DNA from: Rariglobus sp.
Lineage (GTDB): Bacteria; Verrucomicrobiota; Verrucomicrobiia; Opitutales; Opitutaceae
NCBI GenBank assembly: GCA_029266495.1
Contig: JAQSWS010000046.1
Span: 1-34,240, forward strand
Length of the DNA: 34,240 nucleotides
Reading direction: 5' to 3'
In this document: positions 23,161 to 32,757 of the stretch, one piece after another
Numbering within the stretch: position 1 is the first letter of the stretch
Layout of the letters: each line of letters starts with the position of its first letter
Notes under the pieces: generated by a model
The model's database searches: none
What the model was told of the DNA's origin: nothing
Seen by the model: only the letters and a program-made list of their open reading frames with translations
Made by a program: the position numbers and the translations under genes

Positions 23161-24654
23161 TCAGCAAAGTTGGTATTCGGGCGATTGGAGGAGCGTGACG
23201 GCGGTGCTGCGAAGACGGGCGAGGCGCTTGGCTTCGTCGGTTTCGCCGGTGAGAAACGAGAGCACGTCGGCGCGGAATTTTTCGCCGACCTTGACGGGGA
23301 GGAAATAGTCGAGGAAGCGGGCGGTGATTTGCTCCGGGGTCATGCTTTGGAGCATCTTTTCGAGGCGCTCTTCGGTGACGGTGAACGTGCCGGCGCCTTG
23401 GGACCGGGCGGCCACGACCTCGACCTGTTCGTCGGCATTGAGGTTCTCCTCGTTGACGGGGCTGAAGATCGTTTCGACCAGCTGGCGGCGTGCGTTCAAG
23501 GTGCTGGAGTTGATCCAGAGCCGGCCGCCGTCCCAGCCGCTGACATTCGGTGCGCGGAAAGGCTCTTCGCCCATGAGGCGCAGCGTATTGAGCGAATGGC
23601 GGGGATAGGGCGCCACGTTGATGTTCAAGTCGAGAACCAGGCCCAGGTAGAGCTGGGTGGGGCGCTTGATGTAGTTGCCGCGGAAAGCGGGGTGGTGGAA
23701 AAGCCGGCTGGCAAAGAAGCGGTGGGCGAGCTGGCGCAAGTCGTAGCCCGTGGAGCGCCACCAGTCGCCCAGCGTGGCGAGGTAGGCCGGGGACAGGGGG
23801 GCCTCGCTCAGGTAGAACTTGGCCATTTCTGCGGGGATGAAACGGCCCGCGGCGGACTGGGCGTAGGCGAGGTCGATGACGTCGTCGCCGGTGAATTTGC
23901 CGGTCTTGCCGAAGACGGTCTTGGGGCGTTCGTCGTGCTGGTTGGCCGCGAAGTGGAATCCGTCCGGGCGAAGGCGGTAACCCGTAAAGGCGCGGGCGGC
24001 CTCCTTGATGTCCTGCTCCGTGTAGTTGCCTTCGCCGAGCACGAAGAGTTCGAAGAGTTCACGGGCGAAGTTTTCGTTGGGTGCGTTCTTCTTGCTGTCC
24101 TGCAAGTCGAGATAGCGGACCATCGCCGGGGAGCGGGAGACGGCCTTGGTGAGCGCGGGAGCCGGGCCGAGCCCGCCCTGCCGCAGAGTGTCGTAATGTT
24201 GATAAATGTGACCGGGGTTGTTCACCTTCTCGTAGCTGACGACATAGATATCGCCGAGGAAGTGGGCCCATTTTTCGGTGACGGCATTCTCGGGGCGGGA
24301 GGCAAACTGAAGCCACTTGATGGTGAGGTCCTGAATGGCCTGCTGCTGGCGTTCGCGTTGTTCGCGCTGCAGCACCTGTTTTTGTTCACGGGTCTCGGCG
24401 TCGCGGATTTTTGCGGCGTAGGCGGGGAGCGCGTCCTCGAGATTGGAGATCAGGCGCGGCTTGGGCAGGAGGCCGGCCTTGGCCGGGAAAAGGCGCTCGA
24501 GCCCGGCTTTCAGTCCCTCGGTCATCAGGCGGGCGACTTCAGGCGGCTGGGCGGCCCAGCTGGCGCGCCGGAGAAGGTGACGGGCGGCGTCTTCGTTCCA
24601 TTGGGATGGGGGAAGGGGCTGCCAGGCGTCCTGGGGGGAAAGGTCGAGCTTCAT
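23161..24654 (-). CDS. DUF1800 family protein
   Basis: 497 residues. DUF1800 proteins are mostly helical, exported or envelope-associated, and almost always encoded next to DUF1501; their reaction is unknown. Visible family segments: HLLRRASWAAQPPEVARLMTEG near the N-terminus, EKWAHFLGDIYVV, GLGPAPALTKAVSRSPAMVRYLDL, the hallmark NENFARELFELFVLGEGNYTEQDIKEAARAFTGY, and FRGNYIKRPTQLYLGLVLDL in the second half. There is no clear signal peptide at this start (MKLDLSPQDAWQPLPPSQW), unlike its Tat-exported partner. It might be exported as a passenger of DUF1501 or act at the inner face; this is inference. The gene is first in its operon, separated from alr by about 110 bases. Confidence 0.93.
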   Translation of the reverse strand: MKLDLSPQDAWQPLPPSQWNEDAARHLLRRASWAAQPPEVARLMTEGLKAGLERLFPAKAGLLPKPRLISNLEDALPAYAAKIRDAETREQKQVLQREQRERQQQAIQDLTIKWLQFASRPENAVTEKWAHFLGDIYVVSYEKVNNPGHIYQHYDTLRQGGLGPAPALTKAVSRSPAMVRYLDLQDSKKNAPNENFARELFELFVLGEGNYTEQDIKEAARAFTGYRLRPDGFHFAANQHDERPKTVFGKTGKFTGDDVIDLAYAQSAAGRFIPAEMAKFYLSEAPLSPAYLATLGDWWRSTGYDLRQLAHRFFASRLFHHPAFRGNYIKRPTQLYLGLVLDLNINVAPYPRHSLNTLRLMGEEPFRAPNVSGWDGGRLWINSSTLNARRQLVETIFSPVNEENLNADEQVEVVAARSQGAGTFTVTEERLEKMLQSMTPEQITARFLDYFLPVKVGEKFRADVLSFLTGETDEAKRLARLRSTAVTLLQSPEYQLC

Positions 24655-24764
24655 GCGGGTGGGGGTGGAAGCAAACTGCGTGATAAGTTATGCGCCCTCT
24701 TGCGCGCTACGGCAATAGGACGTTTTTTCCTGCACGAAAGTTTCCCGCGGGCGGAAAAAAACGG

Positions 24765-25913
24765 TCAAAGGCCGAGCGAAGTCCGGTAAAGCCGGGGCAC
24801 GCGCTTGGTTACCGAGCACAGGGTTTCCCACGGAATCGTATCGGCCCAGCGACTGAACTCCGCGAGGTCGATTTGCGCGCCCTGCTGCCGGCCGACCAGC
24901 ACGGCCTCGTCACCCGGGACGACCCCCGGAACGTCGGTCACGTCGACGATGGTCTGGTCCATGGTGACCCGCCCGAGGATCGGGCAGCGGCGGCCGCGGA
25001 TGAGCACGTGGCCCCGGTTGCTGGCCGCGCGGGGGAGGCCGTCGCCGTAGCCGGCGGTGAGGATGGCCACCGTGGTGGCGCGCTTCAAGGTGTGGGTGCG
25101 TCCATAGCTCACCCCGGTGCCGGCGGGGAGCGATTTTACCAGACCGACCCGTGTCCGAAAACTGAATACAGGCTCCGCCTTGACCTGTGAGAGCAGCGAG
25201 CCGGCGTGCGGGAGGACGCCGAACTGCAGGAGACCCACGCGGACGGCGTTGAAGGGACCGGCGACCTCGATTGTTTCGAGGCCCGCGCTGTTGTCGGCAT
25301 GGACGAACAGCGCACCGAGATCGATGCCTTTGCAGGCGTGCAGGGCTGCGAGGAAACGCCGGCGCTGCTCCGCGGTGAAGGCCGCATCGTCGTCGGGGCT
25401 GCAAAAATGCGTGAATACGCCCGCGAGGCGCAGGTGGGTGGCGGCACGTATTTTTTCATACAGGGCCGGGGCCTCCTCGTGCCAGACGCCGAGGCGACCC
25501 ATGCCGGTGTCGATTTTAAGGTGGATGGTCAGCGAGCGGCCGGCGGCGCCCGCGGCGGCGTCGAGCCGGGCGACTTCATCCGCGGAGGAGACGGTCACGG
25601 CGACATCGTAGTCGAGCACGTGGCGATCTTCCTCGGGCAGAAGCGGGCTGAGCAGCAAGACCGGCCAGCCCGGGCCGATTTCACGCAGGGCGGCGGCCTC
25701 CGCCAGATTGGCCACCGCGAACAGGTCGGCGCCCGCATGCATCAGGCGGGCGGCAGTCTGGTGCAGGCCGTGACCATAGGCGTCGGCCTTGACCACGGCC
25801 ACGTAACGCATGTGCGGGGGAAGCGAGGCGCGGATGAGGTGCAGGTTGCGTTCGAGAACGGCGAGATCGATCTCGGCCCAGCAGCGCAGCGGAAGACGTG
25901 AGGCGGTGGACAT
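24765..25913 (-). CDS. alr: Alanine racemase
   Basis: 382 residues from the ATG at 25913. The frame stays open to 25958, but that overlaps the tsaB stop. A PLP enzyme that makes D-alanine for peptidoglycan. The N-terminal TIM barrel carries VAVVKADAYGHG (38-49) with the Schiff-base Lys42, KIDTGMGRLG (133-142) and GVFTHFCSPDD. The C-terminal beta domain carries GVSYGRTHTL with the second catalytic base Tyr270, AGYGDGLPR, and the closing MDQTIVDVT segment, where MDQ is the family substrate-contact region. The start lies 5 bases after the tsaB stop, so the genes form a unit. It is the only D-alanine source visible here. An inverted repeat around 24720-24770 could be its terminator but is weak. 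Confidence 0.94.
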   Translation of the reverse strand: MSTASRLPLRCWAEIDLAVLERNLHLIRASLPPHMRYVAVVKADAYGHGLHQTAARLMHAGADLFAVANLAEAAALREIGPGWPVLLLSPLLPEEDRHVLDYDVAVTVSSADEVARLDAAAGAAGRSLTIHLKIDTGMGRLGVWHEEAPALYEKIRAATHLRLAGVFTHFCSPDDDAAFTAEQRRRFLAALHACKGIDLGALFVHADNSAGLETIEVAGPFNAVRVGLLQFGVLPHAGSLLSQVKAEPVFSFRTRVGLVKSLPAGTGVSYGRTHTLKRATTVAILTAGYGDGLPRAASNRGHVLIRGRRCPILGRVTMDQTIVDVTDVPGVVPGDEAVLVGRQQGAQIDLAEFSRWADTIPWETLCSVTKRVPRLYRTSLGL

Positions 25914-25918
25914 GGAAA

Positions 25919-26575
25919 TCAGGGACCGCGCGGGGCCTGGTGGATCTGCGGCGTCCACGTGACGTAAGTCGGATCCTCATGCGTGAAGGCATCGGGCCCG
26001 GTCACAGGGCGGAACAGGTCTGCCTCGCACAGCCGCGGCAGCAAGGCGGCCAGATCGTAGCTGGTCGTGGTCACGTTGGCGGGGAGCGGAGTCCAGTGGC
26101 GGAAATGCTCCGGCATCACGAGATCGCCGTGCAACTCCGAGGATGGAATCCGCTGCAGGGGTGAGTTCACTTTGGCCACGTGCCAGGTATCGCGACGTGC
26201 GTCCGCGATCACGTTGACCTCGGGACGGTTGATCGAGCGGGCGACAACATCGAGGCTTTGATAGGCAAAGGTGGTCGCGCCCGGGTTGATCACACGCCAG
26301 GCTCGCAAGGCGACCGCGGCGGTGCGGATGCCGAGGACCGAGCCGGGGCCTTCACAGAACACAAAGGCGCCCACGTCTGCGATGCGAAGGCCGGCGTCGA
26401 TCAGCAGCGCCTCGACGCACTCGAACAGTCCAGTGCCGGCTTCCGTGTCGCTGGTGCGCCAGCGTGGCGGCGCGGTCTCGCCCGCCGTCCAAAGGCCGGC
26501 CTGCACGCGCGCCGAGGCGGAATCGATCAGCAGCAGGACAGGGTGTTCGGCGAGCAGATGACGGAGGCTGGACAT
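25919..26575 (-). CDS. tsaB: tRNA threonylcarbamoyladenosine biosynthesis protein TsaB
   Basis: 218 residues from the ATG at 26575 (MSSLRHLL). Another ATG four codons earlier at 26587 is possible; the longer frame to 26944 runs antisense into tig. TsaB forms a complex with TsaD and TsaE to make t6A at position 37 of ANN-decoding tRNAs. Its ASKHA-like fold shows as an N-terminal PVLLLIDSASARVQAGLW strand-loop, DVGAFVFCEGPGSVLGIRTAAVALRAW (the PGS/TGLR-type loop of TsaB), and FAYQSLDVVA. The C-terminal half is diverged. It is the first gene of an operon with alr, divergent from tig. Confidence 0.88.
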   Translation of the reverse strand: MSSLRHLLAEHPVLLLIDSASARVQAGLWTAGETAPPRWRTSDTEAGTGLFECVEALLIDAGLRIADVGAFVFCEGPGSVLGIRTAAVALRAWRVINPGATTFAYQSLDVVARSINRPEVNVIADARRDTWHVAKVNSPLQRIPSSELHGDLVMPEHFRHWTPLPANVTTTSYDLAALLPRLCEADLFRPVTGPDAFTHEDPTYVTWTPQIHQAPRGP

Positions 26576-26631
26576 CAAGGGATGCATCAAGCTCGCCCGT
26601 GCACCGGCTTTCAAGCGCGCAGAATCGGGCA

Positions 26632-26661
26632 TTGACCGCACCGAAGGCGGACGCGTATTTT
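26632..26661 (+). promoter_or_regulatory. Candidate sigma-70-type promoter of tig
   Basis: TTGACC at 26632-26637 matches the -35 consensus in 5 of 6 positions, and an 18-base spacer leads to TATTTT at 26656-26661 (4 of 6 to TATAAT). It lies 40 bases upstream of the trigger factor GTG, with a T/C-rich leader between. Confidence 0.5.
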
Positions 26662-26701
26662 TCCCAATTCTGTCAATAAAACCCTCTGCTCTTTTTCTAC
26701 T

Positions 26702-28024
26702 GTGAACATCGAAATCAAAGACGTCTCCGAAACCCGTAAAAGCCTCGTCGTGACCCTCGACCAGGCTGAAGTCGCCGCCGAACACCAAGCTGTGGTCGGT
26801 GAGATTTCCAAGCAGGCCCGTCTCCCCGGCTTCCGTCCGGGCAAGGCGCCCGCGTCCATGATCATCAAGCGCTACGGCAAGGAGATCGGCGAAGAGTTCA
26901 AGCAGAAGGTCCTCGCCAAGGCCTACCGCGGCGGCCTTGAGCAATCCAAGCTCGAAGCCCTCAACATCACCGATGTTCAGGAAGGCACGATCGCTCCCGA
27001 CCAGTCGGCCACGGTGACGATCACCCTAGATGTTCGTCCGACGTTCACGCTTCCCGATTACACCGGTCTTGCCACTGAAATCCAGTCGGTGGAGATCACC
27101 GATGCCGAGGTCGAGAAGGTCATCGAAGGCCTCCGCTCCGAGCGCGCCGATTTCAAGGTCGCCGAGCGCCCCGCTGCCAAAGGCGATTATGTGAAGCTTT
27201 CCTACGAGGGCACCGTCGATGGAAAATCCATCCTCGATCTCGCGCCCGAAAAGCAAATCTACGCCAAGGTTCCCCAGACGTGGGAAGAGGTGGACGGTGA
27301 AAACGAAGGCCTCATCCCCGGCCTCGGCAAACAGCTCATCGGTCTCTCCAAGGGTGACAAGAAGGACGTCACCATCACGTTCCCCGCCGACTTCGCCGCC
27401 GTGCCCGCGCTGGCCGGAAAGACGGCCGTTTATGCCGTTGAAGTGCTGGAAATCCGCGAACGCGTCCTCCCCGAGATGGACGAAGCCTTCTTCAAGGCCA
27501 ACCAGGCTGATGACCTCGAAGGTCTCAAGGTCAACGCCCGCAACAACCTCAAGAACCGCAAGGAATACGAAAACCGCCAGGCCCAGCGCCGGCAGGTCAC
27601 CGAGGCGCTCAACGCCAAGGTCGACTTCGCGGTTCCCGAGAGCCTTGTCGAGTCCGAGACCCAGAATGTCCTCCGTCAGTTTATCGAGGACAACATGCGC
27701 CGTGGCGTTCCCGCCGAGCAGTTTGAGAAGGACAAGGCGGCCCTCCACGAGAGCGCCAGCAAGGCCGCCCGCACCCGTGTGAAGACCCAGTTGCTCCTCG
27801 CCAAGATCGCGGAGCAGGAAAAAATCAACGTCACCGAACGCGATATCGACACCTTCATCTATCGTGAGTCGGTGATGAACAACCAGAAGCCCGAGAAGCT
27901 CGTCAAAGAGCTGACCAAGGACCGCGAGAAGCTGCGCTCCGTTCAGCAGTCGATCATTTTCGACAAGGCCCTTGATTTGCTGGTTTCCAAGGCTACCGTG
28001 ACAACCGCCTCAGCGAAGGCGTGA
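26702..28024 (+). CDS. tig: Trigger factor, ribosome-associated chaperone
   Basis: 440 residues with a GTG start. Trigger factor binds near the peptide exit tunnel and shields nascent chains. The N-terminal ribosome-binding domain holds GFRPGKAP (43-50), the contact loop to ribosomal protein L23. The middle PPIase (FKBP-like) domain is seen around ADFKVAERPAAKGDYVKLSYEG through GKTAVYAVEVLEIRERVLPEMD. The C-terminal helical chaperone domain has AFFKANQADDLEGLKVNARNNLKN and PESLVESETQNVLRQFIEDN. No Shine-Dalgarno precedes the GTG; a candidate promoter is 40 bases upstream. clpP and clpX follow in the order conserved across many bacteria. Confidence 0.95.
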   Translation: MNIEIKDVSETRKSLVVTLDQAEVAAEHQAVVGEISKQARLPGFRPGKAPASMIIKRYGKEIGEEFKQKVLAKAYRGGLEQSKLEALNITDVQEGTIAPDQSATVTITLDVRPTFTLPDYTGLATEIQSVEITDAEVEKVIEGLRSERADFKVAERPAAKGDYVKLSYEGTVDGKSILDLAPEKQIYAKVPQTWEEVDGENEGLIPGLGKQLIGLSKGDKKDVTITFPADFAAVPALAGKTAVYAVEVLEIRERVLPEMDEAFFKANQADDLEGLKVNARNNLKNRKEYENRQAQRRQVTEALNAKVDFAVPESLVESETQNVLRQFIEDNMRRGVPAEQFEKDKAALHESASKAARTRVKTQLLLAKIAEQEKINVTERDIDTFIYRESVMNNQKPEKLVKELTKDREKLRSVQQSIIFDKALDLLVSKATVTTASAKA

Positions 28025-28052
28025 TCAGTCACCGTAAACCAAGGAAAACTTC

Positions 28053-28670
28053 GTGAGTTATTACGTTCCCACCATTCTGGAGAGCACCGGCCGCGGCGAG
28101 CGGCAATGGGATGTCTTCAGCCGTCTGCTCAAGGACCGCATCATCTTCATCGGTTCGCCGATTGACGACATGGTCGCCAACCTGGTGATCGCCCAGATGT
28201 TGTTCCTGCAGATGGAGGACTCCAAGAAGGACATCCACTTCTACATCAACTCGCCCGGCGGCGTCGTGACCGGTGGCATGGCCATCTACGACACGATGAA
28301 TTTCCTTCAATGCGACATCGTCACCTATTGCATTGGCCAGGCGGCCAGCATGGCGACGGTGCTTCTCGCCGCCGGCACCCCGGGCAAGCGTTTTGCCCTG
28401 CCGAACAGCCGGGTGATGATTCACCAGCCCAGTGGTGGCGCCGGTGGTCAGACGGCTGACATCATGATCGCTTCCAAGGAGATCCTCCGCTGGCGCCAGA
28501 CGCTCAACAGCGTCATCGCCAAGCACACGGGGAAAACCCCCGCGCAGATCGAAAAAGATTCGGATCGCGATTATTACCTGAGCGCCCACGAGGCCAAGGC
28601 TTACGGACTGGTCGACCACGTCGTCGAGTCCACCAAGGAAGTGCTGAAAGTCGTCCCCAGCGCCGCCTGA
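28053..28670 (+). CDS. clpP: ATP-dependent Clp protease proteolytic subunit
   Basis: 205 residues with a GTG start and a clear AAGGA 7 bases upstream (28041-28045). ClpP forms a 14-subunit serine protease chamber fed by ClpX or ClpA/C. The catalytic triad is visible: Ser99 in [14 protein letters not shown], His124 in [10 protein letters not shown] and Asp173 in [18 protein letters not shown]. Family segments [51 protein letters not shown] and [13 protein letters not shown] match well. The two residues after Ser-Met are Ala-Thr where Gly-Ala is common. A terminator lies between this gene and clpX, so clpX may have its own promoter or be expressed by read-through. Confidence 0.95.
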   Translation: MSYYVPTILESTGRGERQWDVFSRLLKDRIIFIGSPIDDMVANLVIAQMLFLQMEDSKKDIHFYINSPGGVVTGGMAIYDTMNFLQCDIVTYCIGQAASMATVLLAAGTPGKRFALPNSRVMIHQPSGGAGGQTADIMIASKEILRWRQTLNSVIAKHTGKTPAQIEKDSDRDYYLSAHEAKAYGLVDHVVESTKEVLKVVPSAA

Positions 28671-28693
28671 TTTACATGACGATGTTTTGATCG

Positions 28694-28725
28694 AAACGGT
28701 GGCCTCTCCGGTCACCGTTTTTTTT
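28694..28725 (+). terminator. Rho-independent terminator between clpP and clpX
   Basis: An 11-bp stem (28694-28704 with 28710-28720, one G-U pair) with a 5-base loop, followed directly by an eight-T tract (28718-28725). It is 24 bases beyond the clpP stop and 42 bases before the clpX start, so it would limit read-through into clpX. Confidence 0.9.
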
Positions 28726-28766
28726 GCGCACTCGACACTCACTCCGACCGGGAACACCTTGAGACC

Positions 28767-29825
<1,059 letters not shown>

Positions 29826-30021
29826 AGGCCGTCGAGTTGAAGACCGGTGCGCGTGCGCTGCGGGCCATCATGGAAAACATCATGCTTGAAGTGATGTATG
29901 AGCTGCCCCAGCGCGAAGACGTGGTGGAGGTGGTGATCGACTCCGGCGTCGTCGCCGGCAAACGCCGCCCGATTCTCCGCAAGGCGGGCAAGGGCGAGAG
30001 CACGCAGGACGCGGCGTGAAA

Positions 30022-30519
30022 TTAGTCCTCGATTTCGGGCATCGCGCAGGCGGGGCTTGAGAACGTGGGTCGGGAATTCGTTTCGGGAATCTCCTGGGCT
30101 GCCTTGCTCAACAAGGTGATCAACTTGGGGCCGATCGTCCTTAGTTCGGCCCGATGAGCCCGGTAAAGTTTTTCCAGAATACCCAGGCCTTTTCTGGTCA
30201 GCGCAACGCGCACCTGGCGGCGGTCTTCGGACGACCTGGTGCGCCGGACCAATCGCAGGGCCTCCATGCGATCCACCAAGCCGACGGCGCTGTGATGGGC
30301 GGTGCGGAGTTGGGCGGCGAGTTCGCCCACGGTCACCCAGTTGCGCCCGGGAAAGCCTTCGATCGCGAGGAGCGCCTGATATTGCTGGGCGCTCACGCCA
30401 TGGCTGATGGCGGCCGCTTCGCTGAATCCGAGAAATGTGCGCAGGGTATGGCGGAATTCCGCAAGGAGTTCGTAGTCTTCCTTGGTGAGACTTCCGGTGG
30501 GCGTCGCGGCAGAGGGCAT
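30022..30519 (-). CDS. MarR family transcriptional regulator
   Basis: 165 residues from the ATG at 30519. The frame stays open to 30615, but that overlaps the end of the PEP-CTERM gene. A winged helix-turn-helix dimer: helices SLTKEDYELLAEFRHTLRTFLGFSEAAA, then QYQALLAIEGFPGRNWVTVGELAAQLRTAHHSAVGLVDRMEALRLV (recognition helix near TAHHSAVGLVDRM) and the wing RTRSSEDRRQVRVALTRKG, with the conserved DRR and LT-x-KG. Dimerisation helices follow. The Cys near the C-terminus (SSPACAMPE) might be redox-sensitive, but this is weak. It is downstream of the PEP-CTERM gene on the same strand, with a candidate palindromic operator upstream of that gene. Confidence 0.88.
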   Translation of the reverse strand: MPSAATPTGSLTKEDYELLAEFRHTLRTFLGFSEAAAISHGVSAQQYQALLAIEGFPGRNWVTVGELAAQLRTAHHSAVGLVDRMEALRLVRRTRSSEDRRQVRVALTRKGLGILEKLYRAHRAELRTIGPKLITLLSKAAQEIPETNSRPTFSSPACAMPEIED

Positions 30520-30583
30520 GTGGATCGAAAGTGAGGTTTCGATCCGGGCGGGCAAGCCCCGGGGCGCATGCCTTCGAGTTCGT

Positions 30584-31984
30584 TTATCCGCGCACTTGGC
30601 GACGGCGCCACGCAATCAATCCGATAGCGCCGCCCAGCATCAGAAATCCGTGGGTCGAGGGCTCCGGGACCGGGGTGCCGGGCGTGACGTAGCCGCCGCC
30701 CCAGGTGCCGGTCGCGTAGATGTTACCCTCGTCGTCGGCATACTGGACGTTGACGACGGGGGCGCCTGGATTGGCTCCTGCGAAGACATCCCCGGCCGCC
30801 GCGTTCCAGTTTACGATAGTGACGGTGATATTGTCCGTGAGGGTGATGCCGCCGGAGCCGATGTTGAGCTGTGAGCCGTTGGAGCCGAAGTCGATGATCG
30901 AGTCACCGGTGATGACCAAATGCTGGATGGTCTGCGTGGTGTCGCCGAGAAGGAGCGTGCTGCCCTCGTTGAGGGTGACGGTCTCCCACTGGGGAACCTG
31001 GTTGTCGCCGGAAAAAATAACGGTGCCTCCGTTGTTGATCGTGAGCGGGCCGTTGATCGAGTCGCCGCCGCCCGTCTGGGCCATGATGAGGGTGCCGCTG
31101 TTGACGACCGTGTTGCTGATGTTGTTGTCCCCGTTGCCCGAGAGGGTGGTGGTGCCGGTGCCGTTCAACGTGAGGGAGCCTCCGGTGATCCGGCCGGCAA
31201 ACGTGACGTCGCCGCTGCTCGTGATATTGATACCGCCGCTGCCGCCGGCGACGTTGCCACTGAAGGTTGCCGAGGCCGTCCCGCTGATGTTGATGCCGCC
31301 GCTGCCGGCTTGGGCGGCGGTCCCGGTATTGGCGAAATGGGTGGTGCCGGAACCCAGGTTGATCGTCGTGGTGTTGACCTGGCCGCTGAAGGTGTTGGTG
31401 CCGGTTCCGGAGGCCGTGAGCGTGGTGGCGGAAAGCGTCTGGGTGCTGCTGAAAATGCGGTTGCCCCCGCCCGACAAGGTGAGGTTGGCGACATTGCCGA
31501 CCTGACCGCCCAAGGTGATCGAGGAGGCGCCGGTGAGGGTGAGATTGTTTCCTCCGGCGTTGAGATAAGCGGTGCCCAGGACGATCGCCCCACCGGCGGC
31601 ATTCCATGTTTGGTTAGCGGTGAGGCTCAGCTGGGCATTGATGGTTTGAGTGTTGCCGCTGTTGTTGATGATCCCGCCTCCGCCGATGTTGTAACCGCCG
31701 CCATTGATCGTAAACGCACCTGCGCCGGAGGCAAAGGTCACCGAGTTCAGCGACCAGCTCCAGGAGCCCGTGATATTCGGGCGGGTCGAGCCGGCGAAAA
31801 TGATATCGGCATCGGAGGTAGGCGAGGACGTGTCCCAGTTCCCGGTCGTGCCAAAGTTATTGTCGGCGCCGCCGCCGTCCCAAGTGAAAGTCGCCGCCTG
31901 CACACCCGTTCCAACGATCACGAGGGCCGGCACAATGCGGGCGCACAGGTGAAGGAGGTGGATTAAGTGCAAGCGGTTGTTCAT
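30584..31984 (-). CDS. PEP-CTERM sorted beta-strand-repeat surface protein
   Basis: 466 residues from the ATG at 31984 (MNNRLHLIHLL); an ATG three codons earlier (31993) is equally possible. A signal peptide ends near VQAATF. The body is low-complexity Gly/Thr/Asn/Ser-rich sequence with autotransporter-associated beta-strand-like repeats (TLTLSGNG, GTLIMAQTG, INNGGTVIFSGDN patterns) that would fold as a right-handed beta-helix. The C-terminus has the PEP-CTERM signal VPEPSTHGFLMLGGAIGLIAWRRRQ: a VPEP motif, a hydrophobic helix and an Arg cluster. This is processed by an exosortase in family members and usually goes with extracellular matrix or exopolysaccharide. No exosortase gene is visible in this window. 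Confidence 0.9.
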   Translation of the reverse strand: MNNRLHLIHLLHLCARIVPALVIVGTGVQAATFTWDGGGADNNFGTTGNWDTSSPTSDADIIFAGSTRPNITGSWSWSLNSVTFASGAGAFTINGGGYNIGGGGIINNSGNTQTINAQLSLTANQTWNAAGGAIVLGTAYLNAGGNNLTLTGASSITLGGQVGNVANLTLSGGGNRIFSSTQTLSATTLTASGTGTNTFSGQVNTTTINLGSGTTHFANTGTAAQAGSGGINISGTASATFSGNVAGGSGGINITSSGDVTFAGRITGGSLTLNGTGTTTLSGNGDNNISNTVVNSGTLIMAQTGGGDSINGPLTINNGGTVIFSGDNQVPQWETVTLNEGSTLLLGDTTQTIQHLVITGDSIIDFGSNGSQLNIGSGGITLTDNITVTIVNWNAAAGDVFAGANPGAPVVNVQYADDEGNIYATGTWGGGYVTPGTPVPEPSTHGFLMLGGAIGLIAWRRRQVRG

Positions 31985-32006
31985 TAGGCCCAAGCGGATC
32001 CATTGA

Positions 32007-32037
32007 TAGGTAATAAATCACCTAGCTTGTTTCAAGC
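32007..32037 (-). promoter_or_regulatory. Candidate operator/promoter region upstream of the PEP-CTERM gene
   Basis: Two small inverted repeats sit 23-53 bases upstream of the PEP-CTERM start: TAGGT-N8-ACCTA (32007-32024) and GCTTG-TTT-CAAGC (32025-32037). The first is AT-rich inside and has the size of MarR-family operators. The minus strand also carries TTGAAA as a possible -35. The assignment to the nearby MarR gene is inference. Confidence 0.35.
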
Positions 32038-32169
32038 CATAGATGCTCGGGCCCGCCGACGCGGGGTTTGGCGGCTGTTGTGCGATCGGGCGCGGCGCGG
32101 CAACCGCGGGGCAATGTCAACCGGTCGAGTTCTCCGAACCGGGAGCGGCGTAATCGTGTTTTCGCCTGT

Positions 32170-32724
32170 CTATCGCGCGAAATTCTTGTCGATCACGCGA
32201 TCGATCGTCCACGGCGAGGAGCCGTCTTTGAGTTGGCGAATCGCCTGGTGCACGATGACGCCCTTTTTATAGAGAACCGCTCCCGTGTGAAAATACTGGA
32301 GGGGTTTTCCGCTGGCATCGGTTCCTTCGAAATCGATCCGGAGATTAAATCCCGCGGGCACTGCGGTGTCGATGTAGAGGGCCGCGTAGTTGCCCGGTGC
32401 CACGGGTTTTTCCAGCAGGTTCCGGCCCCAGTCGATCTGATCAGTGCGTGCATTGGTTCCACAGCAACTCGCGGGCGAGGCATAGATGCCGGTCATGAGG
32501 CGTGGCGTGCCCGTGGCGTCTTTGACCCGGTTGATGATCACGAGATTGGTGTCCTTGGACCAAAACGTGGTGCGGTGGGCCGGCTCGCAGGCAACGGAGC
32601 AATGGGCGCCGGTGCATCCGGCAAACGGAGCGCGAGGGGTGTGCGGAGACTTTGCCGGATGTGCGGCCGACAAGGGGGCAGTGACTGCGAGCGCGAGGAC
32701 GAACGAACAAAAACGGGGGTTCAT
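32170..32724 (-). CDS. Cysteine-rich secreted protein of unknown function
   Basis: 184 residues. A signal peptide (MNPRFCSFVLALAVTAPLSA, cleavage near SAA) is followed by a mature part with cysteines at 37, 42, 46, 87 and 88 (GCTGAHCSVACEP and SPASCCGTN), suggesting disulphides or metal binding. The rest looks beta-rich (NLVIINRVKD, GNYAALYIDTAVPAGFNLRIDFEGTD) and ends WTIDRVIDKNFAR. No known family is recognised. The gene lies 33 bases downstream of a thioredoxin-like protein on the same strand, so the two exported proteins are probably co-transcribed and may be a redox pair. Confidence 0.75.
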   Translation of the reverse strand: MNPRFCSFVLALAVTAPLSAAHPAKSPHTPRAPFAGCTGAHCSVACEPAHRTTFWSKDTNLVIINRVKDATGTPRLMTGIYASPASCCGTNARTDQIDWGRNLLEKPVAPGNYAALYIDTAVPAGFNLRIDFEGTDASGKPLQYFHTGAVLYKKGVIVHQAIRQLKDGSSPWTIDRVIDKNFAR

Positions 32725-32757
32725 GAGTGATGGGGCGGAGCTGTTTCAGGCTGTCGT

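Noticed and set aside
24717-24770. Terminator hairpin downstream of alr
   Set aside because: T-rich and A-rich arms around 24722 and 24757 could pair, but the stem is short with a bulge and a long loop.
22021-24789. 922-residue plus-strand ORF
   Set aside because: Antisense to the DUF1501/DUF1800 operon, with composition typical of reverse-frame shadows and no motif.
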